From positions 65,720,849 to 65,784,848 of the forward strand of contig CM056383.1 in assembly GCA_029718625.1 (NCBI GenBank): a stretch of DNA of 64,000 bases, written 5' to 3'. Both the position numbers and the translations under genes were made by a program. Below, one piece after another: positions 1-10,088 of the stretch (positions within the stretch are counted from its first letter, which is position 1; each line of letters opens with the position of its first letter). The notes beneath the pieces were generated by a model that ran no database searches, was not told the origin of the DNA, and saw only the letters and a program-made list of their open reading frames with translations. The DNA comes from Synaphobranchus kaupii (taxonomy: Eukaryota > Chordata > Actinopteri > Anguilliformes > Synaphobranchidae).

Positions 1-1748
1 CAGGGTGTTTCTTTTGTTTTGTTTCATAACCTCTTGTTACGCCTAATTATTTAGTGCGTGAGGTTCTTTTGTTAGTTATTCTCGCTGTTTATCGAGATCG
101 CCTCAGTTTTTGGATTGCTTTGCTTTCGCCTTGTGCTAGGGAAGTTTTTGCTCCCGATCGTGTTATCAGTGCTGGTTCAGCTACTTCCGCGTTTTGTGGC
201 GTATCTCTTTAGATACGCTTTTAGAAATCCTTATCGGTCGCGTTTGGTTCTCCAAACCTTACACTCCCTCTTACACCGATATGGATGAAAATGCCCTTGA
301 ATTAAAACTGACAGTCTGCACTAATCTAATTTTCATTGTATCCTTTCAAACTCAGTGCTAAAGTACAGAACCAAAATAACAAAAAACATGTCAGTCCAAT
401 TAATCATGGTGCTCACTGTATATACATGGAACAGTGGGGGGCAAATGAACCGAACTAACAAGACACAGATGAACATAGACATAATACTTACTAGACACCC
501 TTGAACTGACAAATACAATAAATGAAACCAACGATCACAAACAGAGACAATAACTAATAAAGCACAAACAATGACCAATCAATAAAAGACTGACGGAATG
601 AGCACAGGATAATAACAAAATTAACAGGGAATTTAAACAATGAACCAGAAACACAAGACCAAAATTAGGGTGCTTAATTCTGACAATGCAAATTTTTTAA
701 TGTACTTCACTGTATGAAAAAGGCTGAACAAATCTTTCCCATCTGTTTTATGGCGAGATATTGATGAGTTTATCTGCCAAGTGGATTGGTAATTGTTGAT
801 GACAGAGATATTGACAGCCAAAATTTGGGGTTTTAGCAACCAAAACCAAATTTAGTTATGTATTGCAAAATCAATCACAAGATTTGTTTCTTGTCCAAAA
901 TGTATTGGACAAGCAACATGAGTACCATATTTAAGAAGGGAAGGCAAGCTTGAGGCATTGTGTTCTCAGGGACACAATAACGGAGCGTGGACAGACCGAC
1001 CAGTAAAATTCCCACCCGAGCCATACAAAATGAGATGTGGCCGTTGTTCCCGCTGCATCATAACATTCCCATCACCTCCATTTCTATTTCAGATTTGTGG
1101 ACCCGGAGATGGACAATCCAATACTGCTGTGCTGGCACGGCTCAGAGAGTGTGTCAGGCGTTTAGGAGCACGGCTCATGTTAATTGTAGGACATGAAAAA
1201 CACTGGTGGGAGAGTATAGAAATCAGAATGCCATAAACATACAACGAGACTGTACAATTAAAAAAATTTACACCCGCCACTGGCTCGGGAGATGCACATT
1301 GCAGTCAAAACAATAAATAGCCAATGTGTGTAAACATTCAGAAAAGAAACTGACAAAAAATTACAACTTTGATGCACTCCAAAAGAAACAATGTTGCTTT
1401 CATCCAGTGCTACTGCCACGTGTATGTTATCCTAATAACCATACTGACTGCAGCATGGAGGAGCAGTGTGGGAACATTGCTGTCAGTCATCGTTAAGTGG
1501 CACTTGACTTATCAATGTGGATAATTGCGGTGTGATGTAATGTGATAATTGTGTAACACCTGTGATCACGACTGACCTCAATATTGAGGGAGGGACGACT
1601 GAAATTCAGTTGAGAGGACTGGATAAAAATGGAGACCGTGATCACAACACACGAAAGGCGCATATGGTCAGACGAGAGGTGTTCACGGGTCCACGGTGGA
1701 CCCGAAAACCCGAGGTAGGACCCGAGTGGGTCCACAGCTCTGACTCAT
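1..1748. other. Unassigned sequence at the window start
   Basis: No coding region, RNA gene or transposon is supported here. Bases 1 to about 290 are richer in T and CpG than what follows and contain a small hairpin at about 199-220 (GGCGTATC / GATACGC). They resemble the U5-like part of a fish LTR, but no second LTR, primer site or protease/RT sequence is visible, so I leave them unnamed. A cluster of short palindromes at 1687-1732 is listed separately. Short open frames in both directions have no recognisable domain. Confidence 0.5.
1687..1732. repeat. Cluster of GGGTCCAC-type palindromes
   Basis: Bases 1687-1703 form a palindrome with 8-base arms (GGGTCCAC, one central base, GTGGACCC). 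Within 30 bases there is a second one (GGACCC, four bases, GGGTCC). The CCCGA motif recurs between them. It may be the inner part of a DNA transposon; no terminal repeats were identified. Confidence 0.5.
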
Positions 1749-1946
1749 GTGAATTTTGCCGTTCAGCTCCTTGTTAGAGAACAGCAAGTTGTGCAAAAAG
1801 TACTGAAACATTGAATAGTTGGACATGTGCATTCAAAAGTTTAGAGAAGGTCAAATTAATTTCACCTGTAAAGGTTATAGTGCATTTTAGGTTCATCCTG
1901 AAATTTCACCCGAAAGCCGAATATCCCTAACTTTTTGTGAGTAGTG
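1749..1946 (-). mobile_element. Truncated Tc1-like transposon end, same family as the intact copy at 60.7 kb
   Basis: The reverse complement matches the first ~198 bases of the element at 60,686 almost base for base: I count four substitutions and one 2-base insertion. The outer end reads GTGAGTAGTG at 1937-1946 and is followed by TA, as expected for Tc1 insertion. The inner break at 1749 is abrupt, inside the 5' untranslated region, so no transposase is present. The low divergence indicates a young copy broken by deletion or incomplete insertion. Confidence 0.9.
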
Positions 1947-1962
1947 TATTTTAAATAATTGC

Positions 1963-2106
1963 ATAGTACCAACTCTCCTATATGGATGCGAAGCCTAGAC
2001 AGTATACCAGTGTCATGCCAGCAAACTAAACCACTTCTATCTGAGCTGTCTGAGAAAACTGCTGAGGATCAAGTAGCAGGACAGAATCCCTGAAACCGTA
2101 CTTGGC
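1963..2106 (+). pseudogene. LINE ORF2 C-terminal relic
   Basis: One frame reads through LLYGCEA, then TVY..H...L..F...CLR..LRI, then QDRIPETVL. This is the block that follows the reverse-transcriptase domain in several non-LTR retrotransposon families of fish and invertebrates. Two in-frame TAG codons sit where tryptophan is expected, so it is dead. Only about 48 codons remain and the clade cannot be fixed. It begins 16 bases after the reversed Tc1 end at 1946, so the Tc1 copy may have inserted into or beside it. Confidence 0.6.
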
Positions 2107-3183
2107 ATTTTTGTACGTTGAAAACATTTTTTGTTGAGATTGAAATTTATGAACAGTAAATTAGTAAGATGCCTGCTATTTTCAAGGTTTCAGGCGTATC
2201 TCTCAAGTATCCAAAGCAATAGAAAATTTGAAATAAAGACATTTCAGTAGCATTTTATGACCTGCATGGAAAATCACTGGAAATTGGGATACATTCTAAT
2301 AATTATAATAGAAAAAACAGGGTCTGAGGAAACTTATACTATTCTATCCTGCTAGTTTCTATGGTGGTCATGTGATGGTTGTGCAAATCAGAAACCTTCT
2401 GTTATGCAATCGCCAGGAGAGGCACCAATTGAGGAGGTTGTGACAGTGGCCCCTTTGGTTCAATAATAAGAAGTGATGCCATGTGGTGACAACTTAGCCA
2501 GAGGCCAAGTAGTACACGATAGCTCCATGCAGAAAGCTAGAACCGTACACAAAACCAAGGATGTTTTCACAATCTACACATGCTCATATTCATACCCTTG
2601 CTAACTGCATTATTATATTTGAACACAAGCACACGCTGTGTGTGTGTGTGTTTGCCACGTTTGTAAGAGGAAGCGTATGTTATACGGTCAAAAAGGACAG
2701 CTTGGCATTTTTTTTCCCCAGCAGGAGCAAATTGAAATCTAGAAAACCGTGGCTCATTTCCAGGAACAAAGTGAAGGCTAGTTGAAACAATTCAATTTAT
2801 TTATATAAACCCCAAAGCAGTAGGAAAGGTCATCTGTTGCTGGATTGACACAGCACAGATTTGATTTATGGATCAATGGGGGTTTTTCCCCCACTGTGCC
2901 CGATTTGACAGCGGTTTAATACCATGTAAAGGCTACAGTTCTTGTAATTGTCTCTGCAGATCGCTGTATCTTAAGTGCATACATATCGAGTTTGCTCTGC
3001 TTGCACGTGAAATGGGGGTGCCATCGGGAATCACAATGAAATCAGTCAAATCTGAGGCTTCAGTTCACAAATACCATATAGGACCACATTCCATTTTACT
3101 CAACAAAAGCAGTTATTTTATTTTAGTAGATTGGTGGCTAAAGAATGAAATATTGGGATAGCTGGTGCTGGATGAAGGGGGAG
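2107..3183. other. Unassigned sequence
   Basis: Nothing recognisable apart from a short TG run at about 2637-2651. No motif-bearing frame and no terminal inverted repeats were noticed. Confidence 0.4.
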
Positions 3184-3210
3184 TGGTGGTGGTGGGGGGG
3201 GGGGGGGGGG
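3184..3210 (+). repeat. GGT/poly-G tract
   Basis: GGT repeats run into 17 consecutive G at 3194-3210. It is a simple repeat, with quadruplex-forming potential together with the next tract. Confidence 0.95.
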
Positions 3211-3302
3211 TCAATGGTAATTTATGATATTTCTGTTGGCTAATTTATTTCTTTGGTATTTGGTATAGCTCAAATCAGATCTAGGAGCAGTGACTCATAA
3301 GG

Positions 3303-3360
3303 CGGGGTTGGGGGTGGCAATGGGGTGGGGGGTGGCAATGGGGTGGGGGTTCTGGGGGTA
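3303..3360 (+). repeat. G-rich minisatellite with quadruplex motifs
   Basis: A unit close to GGGGTGGGGGGTGGCAAT is repeated, giving at least four runs of four or more G with short loops. It meets the usual intramolecular G-quadruplex pattern on the plus strand. Confidence 0.85.
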
Positions 3361-4371
3361 CTCCCCCATTTAAATAAATAATAATAATAAAAAATAAATA
3401 AATCTATTTACAAGAGCTTTTTTTTTTTGTTTTACCTTTCATGCATTTCTTTTGTGTGACTTTTGAGAGGTAACATATCAATGTTTCCCATACCATTAAA
3501 CAATAGCAGCACACCACCGCACCAAGAATATGGGGTTGTCCTTAACCAATAACTGTGATTGACAATACAGCGATTCACATAATAATACTCAATATCATAA
3601 TAGCCAGTTCTCTTCAATTAGCTTAATAGACGAGTAATGCAAACATTTTTTTTAATCTGCAATCACGCATTTTCTAACATTATTTAAATTGTGGACACGT
3701 AGACTACACTTCCTTCTCCGCACTCATACTCAGAGACTGTTCATGGCAATGCGCAATGCTGAAAGCTAATATGGTATTTAACAAAGTAGTGTATATTTTT
3801 TCGTTAGCTGTAGGTTACTTACTGATTAAAACTGATTTTTCCGACTTGAATTTATCAGTTAATCTCCCTAACATGCTGTAAAGAAGCTGTGTGTTTACCT
3901 GCCAATTAATTATTCAGATCTTTGGCATACTTAGCCAACAAACCAATGATCAGTTTAAAGGGAAGTTCAATACCGGGAAGGCATCTGTGTAGCAGCTAGA
4001 GGAAAACGCACACACATTCCATCCGTAGCTACGCTTCCTGCCATTCGTGTCAAATAAGAGTTAGAGTATGCGCATGCTGTATAGTTTATTGTCAGGTGGG
4101 CCATAAGCACCAATCACGTGGGTGCTCAGGGGCAAATTGTATTGTTGCAGGGTAAATCGTATTGCAGAGTGAAGTTATAGTTTGATGCAGGTCATGGGTG
4201 GTTTAACCGGATTCGATGCACACATGAAGCACGTGAAATAAACGTGAAACAGGCAACCAATTTAAAAAGTGCTACGTGTTGAGATATCCTACTTATCCTT
4301 ATTATCAATAAGACATAGTTTGGCTTTTGAATAGGTTCTGATCATGCATGCGTTGCATGGGAAAGCCCTGA
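3361..4371. other. Unassigned AT-rich sequence
   Basis: No gene or transposon recognised. Short AAAT/AAT runs occur at about 3370-3405. Both strands are closed by frequent stop codons. Confidence 0.4.
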
Positions 4372-4630
4372 ATTAGCAACTCGCTATACGGTCGCCTGCG
4401 ATTCGCGCCATGAAGCTGGTCTGAGCAGACGGGCTGTGCAGGGGCGAATCACAGTCTAATCTGACCGCAAAATCGCAGCTGCACGAGTTCCTCAATCTGG
4501 ACTGACGCACCCCCGACTCTCCTCCCATTTCGGCGCATGGCGAGCCAGCACAACCGGCTGAAACGATGAAACTGGCACTTCGCCAGTGCGACTGCTCGCT
4601 ACAAGCCATGCGCCAACCGGAAAATGTAAC
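4372..4630. other. CpG-rich block with hairpins, unidentified
   Basis: This block is much richer in G+C and CpG than its flanks and holds inverted arms: GGCGCATGGC at 4532-4541 with GCCATGCGCC at 4605-4614, GCGATTCGC near 4397 with GCGAATCACAG near 4443, and a CTGGC/GCCAG stem near 4573. A minus-strand frame of 78 codons is open across most of it but shows no domain. It could be the interior of a DNA transposon or a small CpG island; neither is established. Confidence 0.4.
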
Positions 4631-4997
4631 CGGTTACATCAGACACTTCATCTTGAAAAATGTATTTGTATTCCCGCTGATTATTCTGCCCCTTTGCTTC
4701 TGTTGAGAATAAGTTGCTTATATCTGAAGTTGTTGTTCTTTGTGTTTTTCTGTGTGCTCAAAGTGGTGTTATGTAATTCAAAATTAATTTTATGAATAAA
4801 CCAATTATCCAAAATAGAAAATAACTATGCCTGGGGTATGAAGAATGTCTGATATTCTGTTAACCTCAAGTGGCATATCATGTCGATTTAGCCAGAAGGT
4901 GGAACAGCACTGTCAAAAAATGGATGCTGGGATTTAGCTTGATATAAGCAGAAATCTGTTGCCATTGTTTTCTATCCATATTCTATATCTGCAATAT
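4631..4997. other. Unassigned sequence
   Basis: AT-rich with no recognisable element. It separates the CpG-rich block from the SINE. Confidence 0.4.
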
Positions 4998-5222
4998 GCG
5001 GCAGTGTAGTATAATGGTTAAGGAACTGGCCTTGTAACTTAAGGGTTGCAGGTTTGATTCCCAGGTAGGACACCACTGTTGTACCCTTGAGCAAGGTACC
5101 TAACATGAATCGCTTTAGTATATATCCAGCTGTATGAATGGATAATATATGTAAAAGAAATGCTAAAAAGTTGCTTGTGTAAGTCGCTCTGGATAAGAGC
5201 GTCTGCTAAATGCCTGTAATGG
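4998..5222 (+). mobile_element. tRNA-derived SINE (V-SINE type)
   Basis: The head is tRNA-like: an A-box region TAGTATAATGGTTAAGG at 5007-5023 and a B box GGTTTGATTCC at 5051-5061. The body has the 'ACCCTTGAGCAAGGTACCT' and 'ATATATCCAGCTGTAT' blocks, and the tail ends in the conserved core 'GTCGCTCTGGATAAGAGC' followed by GTCTGCTAAATGCCTGTAAT. This layout is known for fish SINEs transcribed by RNA polymerase III and mobilised by partner LINEs. A second copy lies in the opposite orientation at 62,240. Confidence 0.92.
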
Positions 5223-5244
5223 TGTGTGCCTGTGTGTAAATGTG

Positions 5245-5563
5245 CAGTCGACATTTCCACAGCGACCGCCTATCGCATTTAGGCCTGAAATACGTTGCTG
5301 TTGTTATGCAAAAACACACATGCTCCTGAACATTTTTTTTAATGTATTTAAAAACATTAGGTTAGTATTTAAAAATGTATTTTAAAAACATTATTCTGTG
5401 TATTGTGTGTGTATATACTGTATGTGACGATTCTGAGATAAATGTATTCTGTTGCAAATTTCTGAATGATACAGCCTCTTCTTCAATTTTAACTTTAAAC
5501 CATGGATGTGCGGTGAATATTTTGAGATATTGACACTTAAATAAGACTAGTAGAAACTAGTTG
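5245..5563 (+). repeat. Unnamed dispersed repeat, copy 1
   Basis: It aligns along its length with the reverse complement of 20,574-20,867. Shared blocks in order are GTCGACATTTCCACAG, AACATTAGGTTA, TATATACTGTAT, 'AATTTCTGAATRATACAGCC', 'CTTTAAACCATGGATG' and 'TTGACACTTAAATAAG'. No tRNA or 5S promoter, poly-A tail, coding frame or clear terminal inverted repeat is visible. It follows directly on the SINE at 5222 here but not at the other locus, so the SINE is not part of it. It may be an old miniature DNA transposon or a LINE tail. Confidence 0.75.
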
Positions 5564-6392
5564 GAAATTTCCTTTGGAGGCCCAAAGTTAATAGGGGTTA
5601 AAAGCATGCATGATTCTTGCTGAGTCATAAGACAGTGCTTAATTATTTATGTATTTGCCAGGGACAATGCAGTCATTTTGCTGTCCTGCGGTTAATTATC
5701 GAGCATATTTTCCTCTATTGTCCCTGTGTAAGTAATAATAACATGCAGACAACAATACAATAATAAATGCAAAGGGCATCTCAAATGTGCTAGTACTCTG
5801 TATAGCTTGTAGTAATGAATGAACAGTGTATATGTGTGTTTGGAGATATGTCTTTCTCTGTATCAGGTATGGCGGATTAATTACTGAACACATTATTCTT
5901 TTGTTAGCTGCCGTGTCTGCACCCTAAAAAGTTGATAAACAAATGATGCATTTATCTCCAAATGTTTGAGGATGCCAAAGGATGGAATCCAACATCAAAG
6001 CAATGATTCAGGGATAGACCCGATGGAATGGCAGTTTATTCTTTCGATTCATTGTTGTTATGAGTGCATGGACCACAGGAATTAATGTTTTCAGCTGTAT
6101 TCGTTTTTGTATTTAGTTGTAATATGTTTATATAAATCATACTTGTCAGCCCTTGTCAAAGAAATCAATTTTCTCTCTTCTGTTTGTTTTTTATTTTAAT
6201 CCACTTCTGTCAATTTATGAAAAATGACATGCGTATAAAGTGCAATGATCAGTGGAATTTTCTCACATAGAAACATAGTGACAGAGAGAGCTGTGTCTTT
6301 CATGTGGGACAATGAATATGCATTTACACCGCAGAGCACAAACACTACTTACAGAAACAAACCAATATGGTGTTAGCCAACAGCCTAGGAGG
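5564..6392. other. Unassigned sequence
   Basis: No recognisable element. Short minus-strand frames lack motifs. Confidence 0.4.
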
Positions 6393-6400
6393 TCCGCAAC

Positions 6401-6665
6401 CATAGATATAGAACCATAGATGTGACATATGTCATAGTTAGTGGCACAATTTTTGAGACCATACCCAGGTAAGATGGTGGCCAGTAACCATGGTTTTATA
6501 TCTATGAGCCAATCATCAGCTATCTCGCTTCTGAGGCCCGATTGACATCACAGTGGGTTAGCAAGTACATGACACTTTGCCCTGTACCCAGGTAAGATGG
6601 CTGCCAAATTGTTCCATTTCAGAATTACAAATTACTATTACATTACATGATATGTCATATCTATG
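6401..6665. mobile_element. hAT-type miniature element with 8-bp target duplication
   Basis: The element runs from CATAGATAT to ATATCTATG, giving 9-base terminal inverted repeats with further imperfect pairing inside (GACATATGTCAT near the left, GATATGTCATATC at the right). It is flanked by a perfect 8-base direct repeat TCCGCAAC at 6393-6400 and 6666-6673, the length made by hAT transposases. Inside, CCCAGGTAAGATGG occurs twice about 125 bases apart. There is no coding capacity. Confidence 0.75.
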
Positions 6666-6673
6666 TCCGCAAC

Positions 6674-7932
6674 ACACTTGTCATTAGGCTACCTGTCAAA
6701 TAAATGGGAATCTAACTGGGGTTTTCCTGATTTTGAGCTAGCTGGGCCTTTAAGATTATACATAGCTCCTCCCAACAATAATGGGATAACAGCACAAGCC
6801 AGCAGTTGATTGATCCGTTCCATCCCAAGTGGATCAAGTGCATCAGAAGAGTGCAGATAGTTCTGCTGCAGATATTAATAATAATAATATGCTGTGCATA
6901 TACAAGAATATATGGAATGCCGGGAGATGGTTTATTTGGCCTTCCATGAATTAGGCTACTATATGGTCTTGTATATGTCCTGACATGAAGTCGTTATATA
7001 TCTCATACATCATTACACAAAAATACAGTATTTGAAAATTTGTCAATCAATATTATTACTATTTGTATAATTCAGTAAATTATATAATGTGTGCATCTGG
7101 ATTTGCCAAATAGGCTTCCGTTTCTGGTCATTAACTAGATATATGGCTTTGGACTTTTTGGTACTGCTAACCTTAGCCTTTAGATCACTGGGGAATACCT
7201 TTTGCTTGAGATGACATGGCTATGTACACACCTCTTGCTGTACATTTCTGGAGAGGAAAGTCATGTATTTTGCATCGATTTTGTGTGAAGCGCAAGATTA
7301 TTTAAAAGCACGTGCTTGACGCTGAATCAAGAATTAATACAAGCCGCGGTAAAATATTATTTTAATATGAATATCAATAAAGGCACATTATGGTATTAGA
7401 CACTATCGTATAATGGCTTTTGTCAGTTTCACAAGCAGACATGCACGTACACAAACACTCAGATATGTGCTTATTTATTTAATGCCTATGTTCTGCTATC
7501 TGTATTCATCCACATATACCAGAATGATTCAGCCTACATGGATGCACGTCACGGAGTTAACTCAACACATCCATCGTAAATGACTAGCCCTATTTCAGTG
7601 AACATGGCAGGTATTTTGTAATATCATGCTTCAGTTGTAGTGAACTGGCAAGTATCATTATCAAGTCATCTGAACGTGGAGCAGAACTGGCGTCTAACTG
7701 ATCAACAAAAAAGGTGTGTTTAGCCTGAGCAATAGGGGTTACATTCCTGAAGATATGCATTGAATTATAATCAATGCAGAGATCATGACCTTGGTTCAAC
7801 AACTTTATCTAACAGTCCGTATGTTTAGAAAAATATAATATGGGCCAATCTGGGTTAACTTATTTTCAGCAAAAGTGCAGAAAGCAGTTTAACGTACATA
7901 CAAGCAGTTCCCAAATCCCTGTAAGTTTACAA
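6674..7932. other. Unassigned sequence
   Basis: AT-rich with short AAT runs near 6878-6890. No gene or transposon identified. Confidence 0.4.
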
Positions 7933-7935
7933 GCC

Positions 7936-8060
7936 AGGGGGGTATTTCACAAAGCAGGATTAGCGAGTTAGCAGGATAACTGCACTGAGTAAAACCTGGA
8001 ACAGCTCTTAATACTTTAGTCCATGTTCTTGAATTGAGAAGGTTCCAGGGTTTACTGTGG
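7936..8060. mobile_element. Partial fold-back miniature element
   Basis: It starts with GGGGGGTATTTCACAAAGC, a terminal sequence common among fish non-autonomous DNA transposons. It contains a stem of GTAAAACCTGGAAC (7989-8002) with GTTCCAGGGTTTAC (8042-8055). The second terminal repeat is not found, so this is a fragment and its superfamily is open. Confidence 0.45.
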
Positions 8061-8457
8061 GGGATAATTGGAATTGGCTAGTTGTTGAAGCTCAGCAGTC
8101 CATCTTTCCGTAGAAAACCTGGGATGGGTTGGGGGAGGGAATTCTGTTTTAATTACAATTAAAGTTATTTAATGATTGCAGTCATCGCTCTTCACTATAC
8201 AGCAGAGATACTGATCCATTACCAGATGCTAGTATTTGTACTGATCATATTACTATTAATCTCAAAAAAATGTTTTAAGTAAAATGTTTGCGTTTGCCAA
8301 AAGCCTCAAGACTGCTCTCCATCAAGGTGTATCAGCACAGAGCTTTGACAACTGCCCTGTATATGTCTACTGTACTTCAAACCTTCACTCAGAGAGCCTA
8401 ATTCATACTCTTGCTACATACAGTAAATTGGCCATTAAAGCTGGAGGCAATATACCT

Positions 8458-8700
8458 CAATTCAATTTATTTTGTATAGTACTTTTTACAGAGAACTTTC
8501 ACAAAGACGTTGTACAGAGAAACAGAAGGAGAATTGGGCAAAAACTAGCCTGAACCCCCAAACAGCAAACAAGGAAAAAACTCCCCGATGGGAAGAAAAA
8601 CACTCAAACGGTGGTGAGAACTCCCCGAAGGGAAGAAATCTTGGAAGGAACCTGGCTAGAGAGGGGGAACCCATCCTTCGCTGGCGGGCCCAGTTTAAAT
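8458..8700 (+). repeat. Fish interspersed repeat with ACTCCCC...GGGAAGAAA units
   Basis: It begins with 'TTCAATTTATTTTGTATAGT' and carries two internal copies of a unit: CTCCCCGATGGGAAGAAA at 8582 and CTCCCCGAAGGGAAGAAA at 8620. It then has GGAACCTGGCTAGAGAGG and CCCATCC. I recognise this combination from repeats common in many fish genomes, but cannot assign a class from sequence alone. The overlapping open frames are not genes. Confidence 0.6.
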
Positions 8701-9840
8701 TAAAGGTAGGCTGGATGGTAACCGAATATAAAGAGGTATGTAACACAGCAAATAATCAAGTGGGTTGAACATTTTACAGTCTGAGCTAGTAAACTAGCTA
8801 GTATAAGAAAATGCAATGAAGAGATGTATAATATGCAATTCATAGTGGTGGGGTGGTACATCTGGGGCTCCGGGTGTGTTAAGGTGTGGGCATAAACCAG
8901 AGGAGGGGCAGGGATGGGGCAGTCTACACAGGGCAAGGGGCAGGGATGGAGCAGGCTGCAGCTCAGGGTGAGTGGCAAGGCTGGAGCAGAAAATGTCAGC
9001 TGCTTTCAGCATGCTATTGATGGAGACTGCTCTAGAAATTACACCAAAAGAATACATTGTAAGCTGCTGCGGGGCAAAATAAATACTGAGCGGGGCGAAA
9101 GAAACAAAGTTTTTTGTTTTCGTCCCGCTAGTCTCTTGGTTGCATTCAACTTGGCTAGCAGCTAAGCCTCGCAAGCATGACACTCGAAACCTATGCTGTC
9201 CTTTAGTCAACAGTCGTGTTAAGAATATTATGCATGTTTGGAAAATTCAAAACACAAACACAGTTATACAACCGAAAAACAGTGAGAGGGTTACACGTGT
9301 GTCGCATGCTGACTTATCTACGGCATTCGGGTTTCTGTAGTTTTCCCGGAAATCGATGTGTTTCTTTCATCCCGGTTCTCCCTATTGTTGTTTCTTAAAT
9401 TCTTCTTAATACTAATACATTTATGGCAAATAATTTCCTCTTTGACTGTAGATTTTGAAGTTGAACGGATAAAGTCACAGTTAATGATAATTATTATATT
9501 TTCACAAAAAATCGCTACAATAAAAACACGCCAGATTGTTAGCAGGCTGCCTGGCAACTGCTCACTAGTGTCTGTTCAAGTGTTCAATGTGGCTGGCCGG
9601 TGGCCACCAGCCTCAGTCACTTTCGTTCGCTTCATACTATTTAGGTCTCAGTCGTTCCCAGTCAATATTTATTCCATTAATGTTGTATTTTCAATATTGT
9701 TTGCTGTAGCCTATGATTTACCCATTTGTGTGTTGCATGATCAGTCATTAATTTGTGATGTGCATTGTGTATTTTTATCAATGCTGATTTGTGAAATCAT
9801 TTAGTAGGTTGTAGTTTTCCTCATTTGGTGTGTCCAATAG
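8701..9840. other. Unassigned sequence with several open frames, no domain
   Basis: Frames of 138 codons (minus, 8794-9210) and 148 codons (plus, 9358-9804) are open but low in complexity, have no motif and overlap one another. A GGGGCAGGGATGG phrase is repeated near 8905 and 8937. I treat these as chance frames. Confidence 0.45.
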
Positions 9841-9905
9841 CGAAATAATAATAATATAATTATATTATAATATAATAATAATAATAATAATATAATTATA
9901 TAGCT
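9841..9905. repeat. AAT/TA microsatellite
   Basis: Interrupted AAT and TATAAT repeats. Confidence 0.9.
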
Positions 9906-9995
9906 ACAATATAATAATAAATATATTCTTTGTAAACAAGTTAATTGCAATTGTTCTTATGACGTCACTACACATTCTATGTAGTTAGACGCTAA

Positions 9996-10088
9996 CTTTC
10001 CTTTTTTTCTTTTTCATTTCAGAAAAGTCGTGCAACGTAACTATCCCAATGGAGCACAAAAGCGTGCAGGATAGTTACGTTGCATGAC
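9996..10088 (+). other. 3' splice-site-like tract followed by a 20-bp stem hairpin
   Basis: A 20-plus-base pyrimidine tract (CTTTTTTTCTTTTTCATTTC) ends in CAG at about 10,018-10,020. The arm GTCGTGCAACGTAACTATCC at 10,027-10,046 follows and pairs with 10,069-10,088 at 19 of 20 positions across a 22-base loop. Seen: the inverted repeat and the acceptor-like sequence. Inferred: it could be a recent inverted duplication, the core of a fold-back transposon, or a pre-microRNA-sized hairpin. No known microRNA was recognised. Confidence 0.7.

Noticed and set aside
8794..9804. Open frames of 138 codons (minus) and 148 codons (plus)
   Set aside because: No domain or compositional sign of coding, and the two overlap on opposite strands; chance frames.
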